A DNA stretch of 64,000 nucleotides from Pseudomonas sp. Au-Pse12 (GTDB lineage Bacteria > Pseudomonadota > Gammaproteobacteria > Pseudomonadales > Pseudomonadaceae): the NCBI RefSeq assembly GCF_021341665.1, contig NZ_JAJTTH010000007.1:124001-188000 (forward strand). The letters are read 5' to 3'. A program made the position numbers and the translations under genes. Shown here one piece after another: positions 57,288-64,000 of this stretch. Numbering within the stretch: position 1 is the first letter of the stretch; each line of letters begins with the position of its first letter. The notes beneath the pieces are model-generated. The model saw only the letters and a program-made list of their open reading frames with translations, was not told the origin of the DNA and did no database searches.

Positions 57288-59807
57288 ATGCGTGAATTCG
57301 CACCCGCTACATACCCGCAACCCCACTCGGCGACGCCGCTGGAGGCGATCATCATCGGCAGCGGCTTCGGCGGCCTGGGCATGGCGATTGCCTTGCGCAA
57401 AGCCGGTGTCAGCCGCTTCGTCATCCTCGAAAAAGGCCAGGACGTAGGCGGTGTCTGGCGTGACAACCACTACCCGGGCGCCGCCTGCGACGTGCCTTCG
57501 CACCTGTATTCGTTTTCCTTCGAGCCCAACCCGCACTGGTCCCGGGTGTTCGCCCCCCAGGCAGAAATCCACGGCTACCTGCAACACTGCGCCGATGCCT
57601 ATGGCCTCAAGCCGCATATCCACTTCGACAGTGAAGTGCGGCATGCCCAATTCGACGCCGCCAATGCCTGCTGGCGCGTCACCTGCGCCCATGGCCAGCA
57701 GCATGTGGCTCGCCTGCTGATCAGCGCCACCGGCCAGTTGAGCCGCCCGGCCCTGCCCAACCTGCCGGGCATGGACAGCTTCCAGGGCCAGGTCTTCCAT
57801 TCCGCCCACTGGGACCACCAATACCCGCTGGCCGGCAAGCGAGTGGCGGTGATCGGCACCGGTGCCTCGGCCATCCAATTCGTCCCGGAAGTGGCCCCGC
57901 AGGTGGCCGAACTCAAGGTCTTCCAGCGCTCACCGGCCTACATCATGCCCAAGGCTGATCGCCCCTACAGCGCCGAGGAAAAGCAGCGCTTCCAACGCCA
58001 ACCCTGGAGGATGAAGCTGGTGCGTGCGGCCCACTACCTGCACTTCGAATCCCGGGCACTGGGCTTCACGCGCCTGCAGGGCCTGACCAAGTGGGTGGTC
58101 GGCGGCCCGTTCCAGAAGCTGCTGCGCGCCTCGGTCGCCAGCCCCGAACTGCGCCGGCAGATGACCCCGGACTACCCCATCGGCTGCAAGCGCATCCTGC
58201 TGTCCAACGACTACCTCAAGACCTTCGACCAACCCCACGTACACCTGGTGACCGAGGGCATCCGGCGGATCACCGAGCACGGCATCGAGACCCTCGACGA
58301 CCAGCAGCACACCGTCGACGCGATCATCCATGGCACCGGTTTCGCCGCCACCGAGTTCCTCTCGCCGATGCGCATCAGCGGCCGCGACGGGCTTGACCTG
58401 AACCAGGCCTGGCAAGGCGGCGCGGCGGCTTACCTGGGCATCAGCGTGCCGGGCTTCCCCAACTTCTTCATGCTCTACGGGCCCAACACCAACCTGGGCC
58501 ACAACTCCATCATCCATATGCTGGAAAGCCAGATCTCCCACGTCATGCAGGCCCGCCAGGCGCTGCTGGACAGCGGCGCCCGCCAGCTGGAAGTGGACGA
58601 ACACCGCCACCAGCGCTTTCAACTGCGCATCCAGCGCCGCCTGACCACTTCGGTGTGGAGCGGCTGCAAGAGCTGGTACGTCGACGAACGAGGGCACAAC
58701 AGCACCAACTGGCCGGGCTTCACCTGGTCCTATCGCTGGCTGGCGCGCTATGCCGGGCTGGCGGCCTATCGCTTGTCCAGCCCGCTGGACGCCCAGTCGC
58801 CGGCCTGCCACGGGCAACGGGTGGCCGCCCCCAGGGATGTTTTGGAGCGGGGTAGCGCGGCCATCCTGCGATTCTTTCTGCGGGCCAGCTTCAGGGCCCT
58901 GATCGGCCCGCCACGGGCCCTGGAGGCCCAGCGCCGGATCGTCGACCGGCTGTCATGGCTGATGCCCGGCTGCCTGGGTGTCAGCCGCCGGCACCTGCAC
59001 CTGGGCGAGCTGCAGGTGCAGATAGTCGAACCCGCGGCCGGAGCGGCCAAGGGGGTGATTCTCTACCTGCACGGTGGCGCCTTCTGCCTGGGCAGCCCGC
59101 GCTCCCACTACAGCATCACCAGCCGCCTGGCCCGGGACAGTGGCTGCGCCGTGTGGGTACCGGACTACCGCCTGGCCCCCGAACACCCCTACCCCGCCGC
59201 GCTGGACGATTGCCTGGCCTGCCATGGGGCGATCCGCGCCCAGGGCTGCCCGACAGACCAGTTGCTGATAGCCGGTGATTCCGCTGGTGGCGCCCTGGCG
59301 TTGGCCGTGGCCCTGGCCTTGAAGGAACGTGGCGACGCGGTTGCCGCCGGGATGATGCTGCTGTCGCCGGTCACCGACCCGGACCTGGCCGGCGCCAGCA
59401 TGCAATCGCGCCAGGAGGCCGACCCGATGATCCGCCGCGACTGGCTGGAACAAGCCCTCAAGGCCTACGCAGCGCCGGCGCAAACGCTGTTGCAGCGCCC
59501 GTTGGAAGCAGACCTGCGAGGCCTGCCGCCGATGCTGATCCAGGTGGGCGACCAGGAGCTGCTGCTGTCCGACTCCGTTCGCCTTGCCGAGCGCGCCAGG
59601 CAGGCCGGGGTGAGCTGCCAGCTGGAAATCCATGAGGGCCGCTGGCACGTCTTCCAATTGCAGGCGTTCTCCCTGCGCTCCGCCAGGAACGCCCTGCTCG
59701 GCCTCGCCCGCTTCAGCCGCCAATGCCTGGCGGCATCGGGCGAGCCCCCGCAGGCCACGGGTTCGACGCAAGCGACACGGCCTGCAACAGATCCGCAACC
59801 GAGCTGA
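57288..59807 (+). CDS. Baeyer-Villiger-type flavin monooxygenase fused to an HSL-family esterase
   Basis: An 839-residue two-enzyme protein. Residues ~15-510 form a class B flavin monooxygenase: FAD motif GSGFGGLG (24-31), Baeyer-Villiger fingerprint FQGQVFHSAHW (165-175) and NADPH motif GTGASAIQ. After a linker, residues ~560-815 are an alpha/beta hydrolase of the hormone-sensitive-lipase type: oxyanion HGGAF at 595, Ser665 in GDSAGG and His787 in GRWHVF. One part could turn a ketone into an ester and the other hydrolyse it. The start MREFAPATYP was chosen over an upstream extension crossing the promoter. Confidence 0.9.
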   Translation: MREFAPATYPQPHSATPLEAIIIGSGFGGLGMAIALRKAGVSRFVILEKGQDVGGVWRDNHYPGAACDVPSHLYSFSFEPNPHWSRVFAPQAEIHGYLQHCADAYGLKPHIHFDSEVRHAQFDAANACWRVTCAHGQQHVARLLISATGQLSRPALPNLPGMDSFQGQVFHSAHWDHQYPLAGKRVAVIGTGASAIQFVPEVAPQVAELKVFQRSPAYIMPKADRPYSAEEKQRFQRQPWRMKLVRAAHYLHFESRALGFTRLQGLTKWVVGGPFQKLLRASVASPELRRQMTPDYPIGCKRILLSNDYLKTFDQPHVHLVTEGIRRITEHGIETLDDQQHTVDAIIHGTGFAATEFLSPMRISGRDGLDLNQAWQGGAAAYLGISVPGFPNFFMLYGPNTNLGHNSIIHMLESQISHVMQARQALLDSGARQLEVDEHRHQRFQLRIQRRLTTSVWSGCKSWYVDERGHNSTNWPGFTWSYRWLARYAGLAAYRLSSPLDAQSPACHGQRVAAPRDVLERGSAAILRFFLRASFRALIGPPRALEAQRRIVDRLSWLMPGCLGVSRRHLHLGELQVQIVEPAAGAAKGVILYLHGGAFCLGSPRSHYSITSRLARDSGCAVWVPDYRLAPEHPYPAALDDCLACHGAIRAQGCPTDQLLIAGDSAGGALALAVALALKERGDAVAAGMMLLSPVTDPDLAGASMQSRQEADPMIRRDWLEQALKAYAAPAQTLLQRPLEADLRGLPPMLIQVGDQELLLSDSVRLAERARQAGVSCQLEIHEGRWHVFQLQAFSLRSARNALLGLARFSRQCLAASGEPPQATGSTQATRPATDPQPS

Positions 59808-60026
59808 ACAGGCCGCCCTCGCCCGAAACACCCGGGCGGGGGCGCGGCGGCAACGCCGGCGTTTGTCCGAGTGGCGTCAAGTTCTGATGGCAAGATCCCG
59901 GTTCTGAAGGTAAAACAGAGCCCCTCCAAGGTGGCCCACCGGGCCACGGAAAAACCGCCGGGGCTATCCAGCGCCCGGTTGCGGTTTTTCACGACCCACC
60001 CATCAGTGACCAAGGGACCAGCACTT

Positions 60027-60677
60027 ATGAGCAGCGAGCACGACACCCCAGGCGAAGAACTGCGCTTGAGCAGTACCGATATCCGCATCCTGGGTTCGTT
60101 GATCGAAAAGCAGGCCACCAACCCGGAAACCTATCCCCTGACCCTCAATGCCCTGGTGATCGCCTGCAACCAGAAAACCAGCCGCGAACCGGTGATGAAC
60201 CTGACCCAGGGCCAGGTCGGGCAAAGCCTGCGCGCCCTCGAAGCCCGGGGTTTCACCCGGCTGGTGATGGGCAGCCGCGCCGACCGCTGGGAACAGCGCC
60301 TGGACAAGGCCCTGGAACTGGTACCGGCGCAGTTGATCCTGTGCGGCCTGATGTTTCTGCGCGGCCCGCAGACAGTCAATGAACTGCTGACCCGCAGCGG
60401 GCGCATGCATGATTTCGAAGACAGTGAACAGGTCCTGCACCAGCTCGAACGTCTGATCGCCCGGGGCCTGGCCCTGCACATCCCGCGTCAGGCCGGGCAG
60501 CGCGAAGACCGCTACACCCACGCCCTGGGCGACCCGGCAGACATCGAAGCGATCCTCGCCGCCCGCGGCAACCCGGCGGAACGCAGCACGGGCGGCGCGG
60601 TTTCCGTGGAACGCATCGAAGAACTGGAAGCCCGGATCGCCGCCCTGGAAGAGCGTCTGGCCCAGCTCGAAGGCTGA
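60027..60677 (+). CDS. YceH family (DUF480) winged-helix protein
   Basis: A 216-residue protein with the family blocks RILGSLIEKQATNPETYPLT, LNALVIACNQKTSREPVMNL and ILCGLMFLRGPQTVNELLTR. Two winged-helix domains and a C-terminal coiled coil (EELEARIAALEERLAQLE). Function not established. The ATG at 60027 fits the family; the upstream extension (MASSSDGKIP) does not. Confidence 0.88.
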   Translation: MSSEHDTPGEELRLSSTDIRILGSLIEKQATNPETYPLTLNALVIACNQKTSREPVMNLTQGQVGQSLRALEARGFTRLVMGSRADRWEQRLDKALELVPAQLILCGLMFLRGPQTVNELLTRSGRMHDFEDSEQVLHQLERLIARGLALHIPRQAGQREDRYTHALGDPADIEAILAARGNPAERSTGGAVSVERIEELEARIAALEERLAQLEG

Positions 60678-60682
60678 TCCCT

Positions 60683-60785
60683 GTCGCCGCAGTCGCCGCT
60701 TGCGACAGGGCCGAAGGGCCTTCGGCGCCCCCAAAGGGCGGCGCCTCCTTCGGGGTCGATCGCAGCCTGCGGCAGCGGCTACAAG
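60683..60785. repeat. REP-type palindromic repeat region
   Basis: The gap after the YceH gene contains GCCGAAGGGCCTTCGGC, CGCCCCCAAAGGGCGGCG and CGATCGCAGCCTGCGGCAGC, the last resembling a common Pseudomonas fluorescens-group REP (read on the other strand: GCTGCCGCAGGCTGCGATCG). Likely intergenic REP elements and a shared terminator for the convergent genes. Confidence 0.6.
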
Positions 60786-61600
60786 GCCCGGGCGAAGGCC
60801 ACGGCCTTGCGGAACTGCTCCTCGCTCGGGCGCACGCCGGTATACAGCACAAACTGCTCCAGCGCCTGGATGGCAATCACCTCCAGCCCGGTAATGACCT
60901 GCTTGCCCTCGGCCATAGCCCGCAGGATCAATGGCGTCTGCGGCGGCACCGCCACCACGTCGAACACCGTTTGCGCCGCGGCGATGGCTTCGACGTCGAA
61001 CGCCAGCTGCTGCGCTTGCGGCCCGCCATCCATGCCAATCGGGGTGACATTGATCAGCATCTGCGGGCGCAGGCTGCCCAGCGCTGCCTGCCATTCATAA
61101 CCCAGGGCGCCGGCCAGGGCGCGCCCGGCCACTTCGTTGCGGGCCACGATCACCCCGTTGGCATAACCACCATCACGCAAGGCGCTGGCCACCGCCTTGG
61201 CCATGCCGCCGCTGCCGAGCAGGGCGAAGCTCGATTGCCGTGGCACTTGGTGCTCGGCCAGCAACTGGGCCACCGCGATGTAATCGGTGTTGTAGGCCTT
61301 CAGATGGCCGTCGGTGTTGACGATGGTGTTGATCGAGGCAATGGCCCTGGCCGACGCATCCAGTTCGTCCACCAGGGCGATGCAGTCTTCCTTGAACGGC
61401 ATGGACACACCGCAACCGCGGATGCCCAGTGCGCGAATCCCGCGAACCGCGCCAGGCAGATCCTGGCTGCTGAAGGCCTTGTAGTAGAAATTCAGGCCCA
61501 GTTGCTCGTACAGGTGATTGTGAAAGCGCAGGCCGAAATTCCCCGGACGCCCGGACAAGGACATGCACAGCTGAGTGTCTTTGTTGGGGTTCATTTGCAT
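60779..61600 (-). CDS. Shikimate dehydrogenase-like protein
   Basis: A 273-residue NAD(P)-dependent enzyme. N-terminal substrate domain: CMSLSGRPGNFGLRFHNHLY and RGCGVSMPFKE with the catalytic Lys, then NTIVNTDGHLKAYNTDY with the catalytic Asp. The Rossmann motif GSGGMAKAV follows. In ordinary AroE the first motif is PI-HS-SP; here it is LSGRPGNFG, so this is an AroE paralogue (SDH-like) whose substrate may differ. Start ATG 61600 has a purine-rich region upstream. Confidence 0.85.
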   Translation of the reverse strand: MQMNPNKDTQLCMSLSGRPGNFGLRFHNHLYEQLGLNFYYKAFSSQDLPGAVRGIRALGIRGCGVSMPFKEDCIALVDELDASARAIASINTIVNTDGHLKAYNTDYIAVAQLLAEHQVPRQSSFALLGSGGMAKAVASALRDGGYANGVIVARNEVAGRALAGALGYEWQAALGSLRPQMLINVTPIGMDGGPQAQQLAFDVEAIAAAQTVFDVVAVPPQTPLILRAMAEGKQVITGLEVIAIQALEQFVLYTGVRPSEEQFRKAVAFARAL

Positions 61601-61855
61601 AGTGTTTTCCTCGTTCGGCACTTTCGGATGGACGGGATTGGTCTGATACCCCGCTTGGCCTGATCATATCGACGCGGGTGCACCGGCCCGCTCGACCGCC
61701 CAGGGATGACGGTAAAGAGACCGGTACAGACCTTACACAATATTTACTCAGCGGCTGTGCAGATTTCGCCAGGAGCGCTGTCTTAGAAGTATCCCCGCGT
61801 CAGTTCTTGAGTCTGGTGCAGACCATAAACGCAGGGGTTGAACCGAGGAAAAACC

Positions 61856-62218
61856 ATGATCTCCAAAATCCCCAAGATAGCCTTGCTCATAGGTGCACTC
61901 GCTGTCGCAGGCCAGGCTTCAGCCCACGGTGGTGGTGGCTGGGTCGGGCCCGCCGCGTTGGGTGCTGTTGTCGGCGCTGCCGTAGTGGGTTCGGTGATCT
62001 CCAGCCAGGATCGTCCGGTCTATGTGCAGCAGGCACCGGTCTATGTGCAACCGCAGCCGGTGTATGCCGCGCCACCACCACCGGTCTACTACCAGTCGGC
62101 ACCGGTCTACGTGCAGCAGCCGGTCTACTACCGCCCGGCACCGGTGTACTACGGGCCGCCTCGCGGCTACTACGGCCACCCGCATTACTACTACGGCCCA
62201 GGTCCCGGCCGCTGGTAA
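61856..62218 (+). CDS. Secreted Tyr/Pro/Gly-rich repeat protein
   Basis: A 120-residue protein with a signal peptide (IALLIGALAVAGQASA) and GAVVGAAVVGSVISS glycine-zipper-like segment, then repeats of PVYV/PVYY (VYVQQAPVYVQPQPVYAAPP). The tail is GYYGHPHYYYGPGPGRW. Likely periplasmic or outer-membrane associated; function unknown. Confidence 0.75.
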   Translation: MISKIPKIALLIGALAVAGQASAHGGGGWVGPAALGAVVGAAVVGSVISSQDRPVYVQQAPVYVQPQPVYAAPPPPVYYQSAPVYVQQPVYYRPAPVYYGPPRGYYGHPHYYYGPGPGRW

Positions 62219-62246
62219 CAGGCAACGGAATCAAACCACAGGCCCC

Positions 62247-62562
62247 GCCCCCAAAGCGTAATGCTGTTCACTTAACAAAAACGGCGCTTCCTCAAGATGA
62301 GCAAGCGCCGTTTTTCCTGGGCTTCGCTGCCACCCCAAAAGAGACGAGCATTACCCTGTGGCGAGGGAGCTTGCTCCCGCTGGGGTGCGCAGCGCCCCCA
62401 GTAGCGTCCACGCGGTGAGCCTGGTAAACCGCGCCGGCAGGTTTTACGACCGCTACGCGGCCGAGCGGGAGCAAGCTCCCTCGCCACAACAGGCCTTGTC
62501 ACTACAACAAGCCCCCCCGCTCGTCCGGCCGCTTAAGTGAACAGCATTACGCCCCCAAAGCG
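62247..62562. mobile_element. MITE-like element carrying an inverted REP pair
   Basis: Perfect terminal inverted repeats GCGTAATGCTGTTCACTTAA (62256-62275) and its complement (62533-62552) flank ~257 bases with no gene. The 12-mer GCCCCCAAAGCG occurs directly repeated at both ends (62247-62258, 62551-62562), like a target duplication. Inside are a 13-bp-stem hairpin (62277-62315) and two inverted REPs, GCGAGGGAGCTTGCTCCCGC (62361-62380) and its mirror (62465-62484). It looks like a non-autonomous transposable element. Confidence 0.7.
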
Positions 62563-62770
62563 GGGCTTGTTGCATTTTGCCATCACTCGAATGTCTGAAT
62601 CATTCAGGATAATGTCGTGCCTGGAACAGTATTTGCCTTTAAATCCGGCAATAGTGTGCTGATCCCTCGGCCGTCGTGAGCAACATGCAACTGTCATGTT
62701 TGTGTCATTCAAGGACGACAAGATCGACACAGTCCGCTCGCCCCTGGCCCATAACAACAAGGACGAACCC

Positions 62771-62965
62771 ATGCCCACGCAAAACCCGCACCGCGTCGCC
62801 GGCCTCTGCACCTCTAGCCGGGTGTATGACGCCCTGACCGAACTCAAGCACCTCGAAGGCCACCGCAGCGCCAAGTTCCTCTCGCTGCTGGCCCAGAACC
62901 TGGTGCGCAAGGGCCTGCTCAACGAGCAGGAAGTGCTGCACATGCTCGACCAGGTGGTGGACTGA
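62771..62965 (+). CDS. Small conserved-looking protein (64 residues)
   Basis: Starts MPTQNPHRVAGLCTSSRVYD with AAGGACG upstream; continues ALTELKHLEGHRSAKFLSLL and NEQEVLHMLDQVVD. Soluble and helical. An upstream ATG (62696) has no good ribosome site. Function unknown. Confidence 0.65.
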   Translation: MPTQNPHRVAGLCTSSRVYDALTELKHLEGHRSAKFLSLLAQNLVRKGLLNEQEVLHMLDQVVD

Positions 62966-63073
62966 GCAAGCGCTGCCGGTAGCACTGGCCTCAATGTCCA
63001 CTTTCGGATGGGGTGATTTTTCGTAGCACTTGGGGCTTTGTAAGGTAACCCCTCGCCAATCGAGGAGGTTGCC

Positions 63074-63139
63074 ATGCCCAAGGTCCAGATCATGTCCGTC
63101 ATCGGCAGTGCCGTCCTCGCATCGCTCAAGGAGCGATGA
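63074..63139 (+). CDS. Tiny 21-residue ORF with strong ribosome site
   Basis: CGAGGAGGTTGCC precedes ATG at 63074; product MPKVQIMSVIGSAVLASLKE then R and stop. The ribosome site is the best in the 320-base gap between 62965 and 63286. It may be a micropeptide or the remnant of a longer gene. The rest of that gap shows nothing clear. Confidence 0.35.
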   Translation: MPKVQIMSVIGSAVLASLKER

Positions 63140-63285
63140 CAAAGCCGTCGTGAACTCGGCGTCCTCGGGTTTAGTCCGCAGCCGCGGCGCCAAGTGCTGT
63201 TTTTTCTGCACGCGGCATAGACCCAGATCAATGAATGCGCCGGCGCACTGGCTTACCCTCGCGACCTTTTGCGACCGACAGCCCC

Positions 63286-64000
63286 ATGACGCTCCTCGCC
63301 AAACCCGAACTCCTGGCTCCCGCCGGCACCCTGAAGAACATGCGCTACGCCTTCGCCTACGGCGCCGATGCGGTGTACGCCGGCCAGCCGCGCTACAGCC
63401 TGCGGGTGCGCAACAACGAATTCGACCACGCCAACCTGGCCCTCGGCATTCGCGAGGCCCAGGCCCAGGGCAAGCGTTTCTACGTGGTGGTCAACATCGC
63501 CCCGCACAACGCCAAGCTCAAGACCTTCCTCAAGGACCTGCAACCGGTCATCGACATGGCCCCGGACGCGCTGATCATGTCCGACCCGGGCCTGATCATG
63601 CTGGTGCGCCGGCACTTCCCGCACATGCCGATCCACCTCTCGGTGCAGGCCAACACGGTGAACTGGGCCAGCGCCGAATTCTGGCAGCAGCAGGGTCTGA
63701 CGCGGATCATCCTGTCCCGGGAACTGTCCCTGGAAGAGATCGAGGAAATCCGCCAGCAAGTGCCGGCCATGGAGCTGGAAGTCTTCGTCCACGGCGCGCT
63801 GTGCATGGCCTACTCCGGGCGCTGCCTGCTGTCGGGCTACATGAACAAGCGCGACGCCAACCAGGGCACCTGCACCAACGCCTGCCGCTGGAAATACAAG
63901 GCCGAGCAAGCCACCGAGAATGACCTGGGGGAAATCGTCCAGACCTTCCAGCCGGAGCCGACCCTGGGCCTGGGCGCCCCTACCGAGCAGGTGTTCCTGC
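63286..64000 (+). CDS. U32 family peptidase / tRNA hydroxylation protein (5' part)
   Basis: ATG at 63286 gives MTLLAKPELLAPAGTLKNMR and runs in frame to the window end (238 codons). The U32 signature EVFVHGALCMAYSGRC is present, followed by CTNACRWKY with metal- or iron-sulphur-type cysteines. This matches the YegQ/TrhP group, which takes part in 5-hydroxyuridine formation in tRNA in enterobacteria, though older annotation calls it a peptidase. The C-terminal part is outside the window. Confidence 0.88.
   Translation, partial: MTLLAKPELLAPAGTLKNMRYAFAYGADAVYAGQPRYSLRVRNNEFDHANLALGIREAQAQGKRFYVVVNIAPHNAKLKTFLKDLQPVIDMAPDALIMSDPGLIMLVRRHFPHMPIHLSVQANTVNWASAEFWQQQGLTRIILSRELSLEEIEEIRQQVPAMELEVFVHGALCMAYSGRCLLSGYMNKRDANQGTCTNACRWKYKAEQATENDLGEIVQTFQPEPTLGLGAPTEQVFL

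Noticed and set aside
63030..63923. 297-codon plus-strand ORF overlapping the U32 gene
   Set aside because: Out-of-frame translation of the U32 peptidase gene; the peptide is Arg/Pro-rich nonsense.
1..64000. CRISPR array or cas operon
   Set aside because: No regularly spaced direct repeats of 24-37 bases were seen; the Cas4-like nuclease belongs to the phage recombination operon.

Overview
The window is chromosomal DNA from a fluorescent Pseudomonas, most likely of the P. fluorescens / P. protegens / P. chlororaphis group. The evidence is the lon-clpX-clpP-tig block followed by tRNA-Leu, tRNA-His, tRNA-Arg and folD, the high GC content, and Pseudomonas-type REP palindromes. The species call is inference, because no database was searched.

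Layout. Positions 1-6300 are host housekeeping. The lon 5' part, clpX, clpP and tig are on the minus strand, three tRNA genes follow on the minus strand, and folD is on the plus strand. Positions ~6465-48446 are a ~42 kb prophage sitting between folD and pbpG, bounded by a 15-bp imperfect direct repeat. Positions 48509-64000 are host again: pbpG, a degenerate C39-like lipoprotein, TerC, a small lipoprotein, nhaR, an MFS transporter, sstT, a DUF1993 protein, an AraC regulator divergent from a Baeyer-Villiger monooxygenase/esterase fusion, a YceH-type protein, a shikimate dehydrogenase-like protein, a Tyr/Pro-rich secreted protein, a MITE-like element carrying REPs, and the 5' part of a U32 peptidase.

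The prophage has a lambda-like plan with a podovirus virion. A CI-type repressor (plus) and Cro (minus) diverge around three operator-like repeats. Two more copies lie ~1.7 kb to the right, before the plus-strand early operon (an OR/OL arrangement). Leftward from Cro run CII-like, O-like (containing 10-bp iterons and an AT-rich stretch, a probable origin), P-like, RusA, an unknown pre-late gene, two tandem terminators, and lysis genes (dual-start pinholin, SAR endolysin, a Tad2/DUF2829-type protein, Rz with embedded Rz1). Packaging and virion genes follow: small and large terminase, T7-type connector, Bbp19-like, scaffold, capsid, Bbp16-like cement, tail tubular A and B, gp13/14/15/16-like internal proteins and a tail fibre with an SGNH esterase domain. 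A small coiled-coil gene with a LexA box lies at the far left end. Rightward from OL run a hairpin-rich leader, many short overlapping ORFs, a PD-(D/E)XK nuclease, a RecT-like annealing protein, an FtsK-gamma-containing protein, a Rad50/SbcC-like ATPase and a frameshifted DEDDh exonuclease. Two AT-rich cargo genes (one with a HEPN-like motif, one DUF2971), an ASCH protein, Xis and Int complete the element.

The items most worth following up are: the iteron origin inside the O-like gene; the LexA-controlled coiled-coil gene paired with a repressor lacking an Ala-Gly cleavage site; the Tad2-like anti-Thoeris candidate in the lysis cassette; the hairpin-dense early leader; the two AT-rich cargo genes; and the host monooxygenase-esterase fusion.
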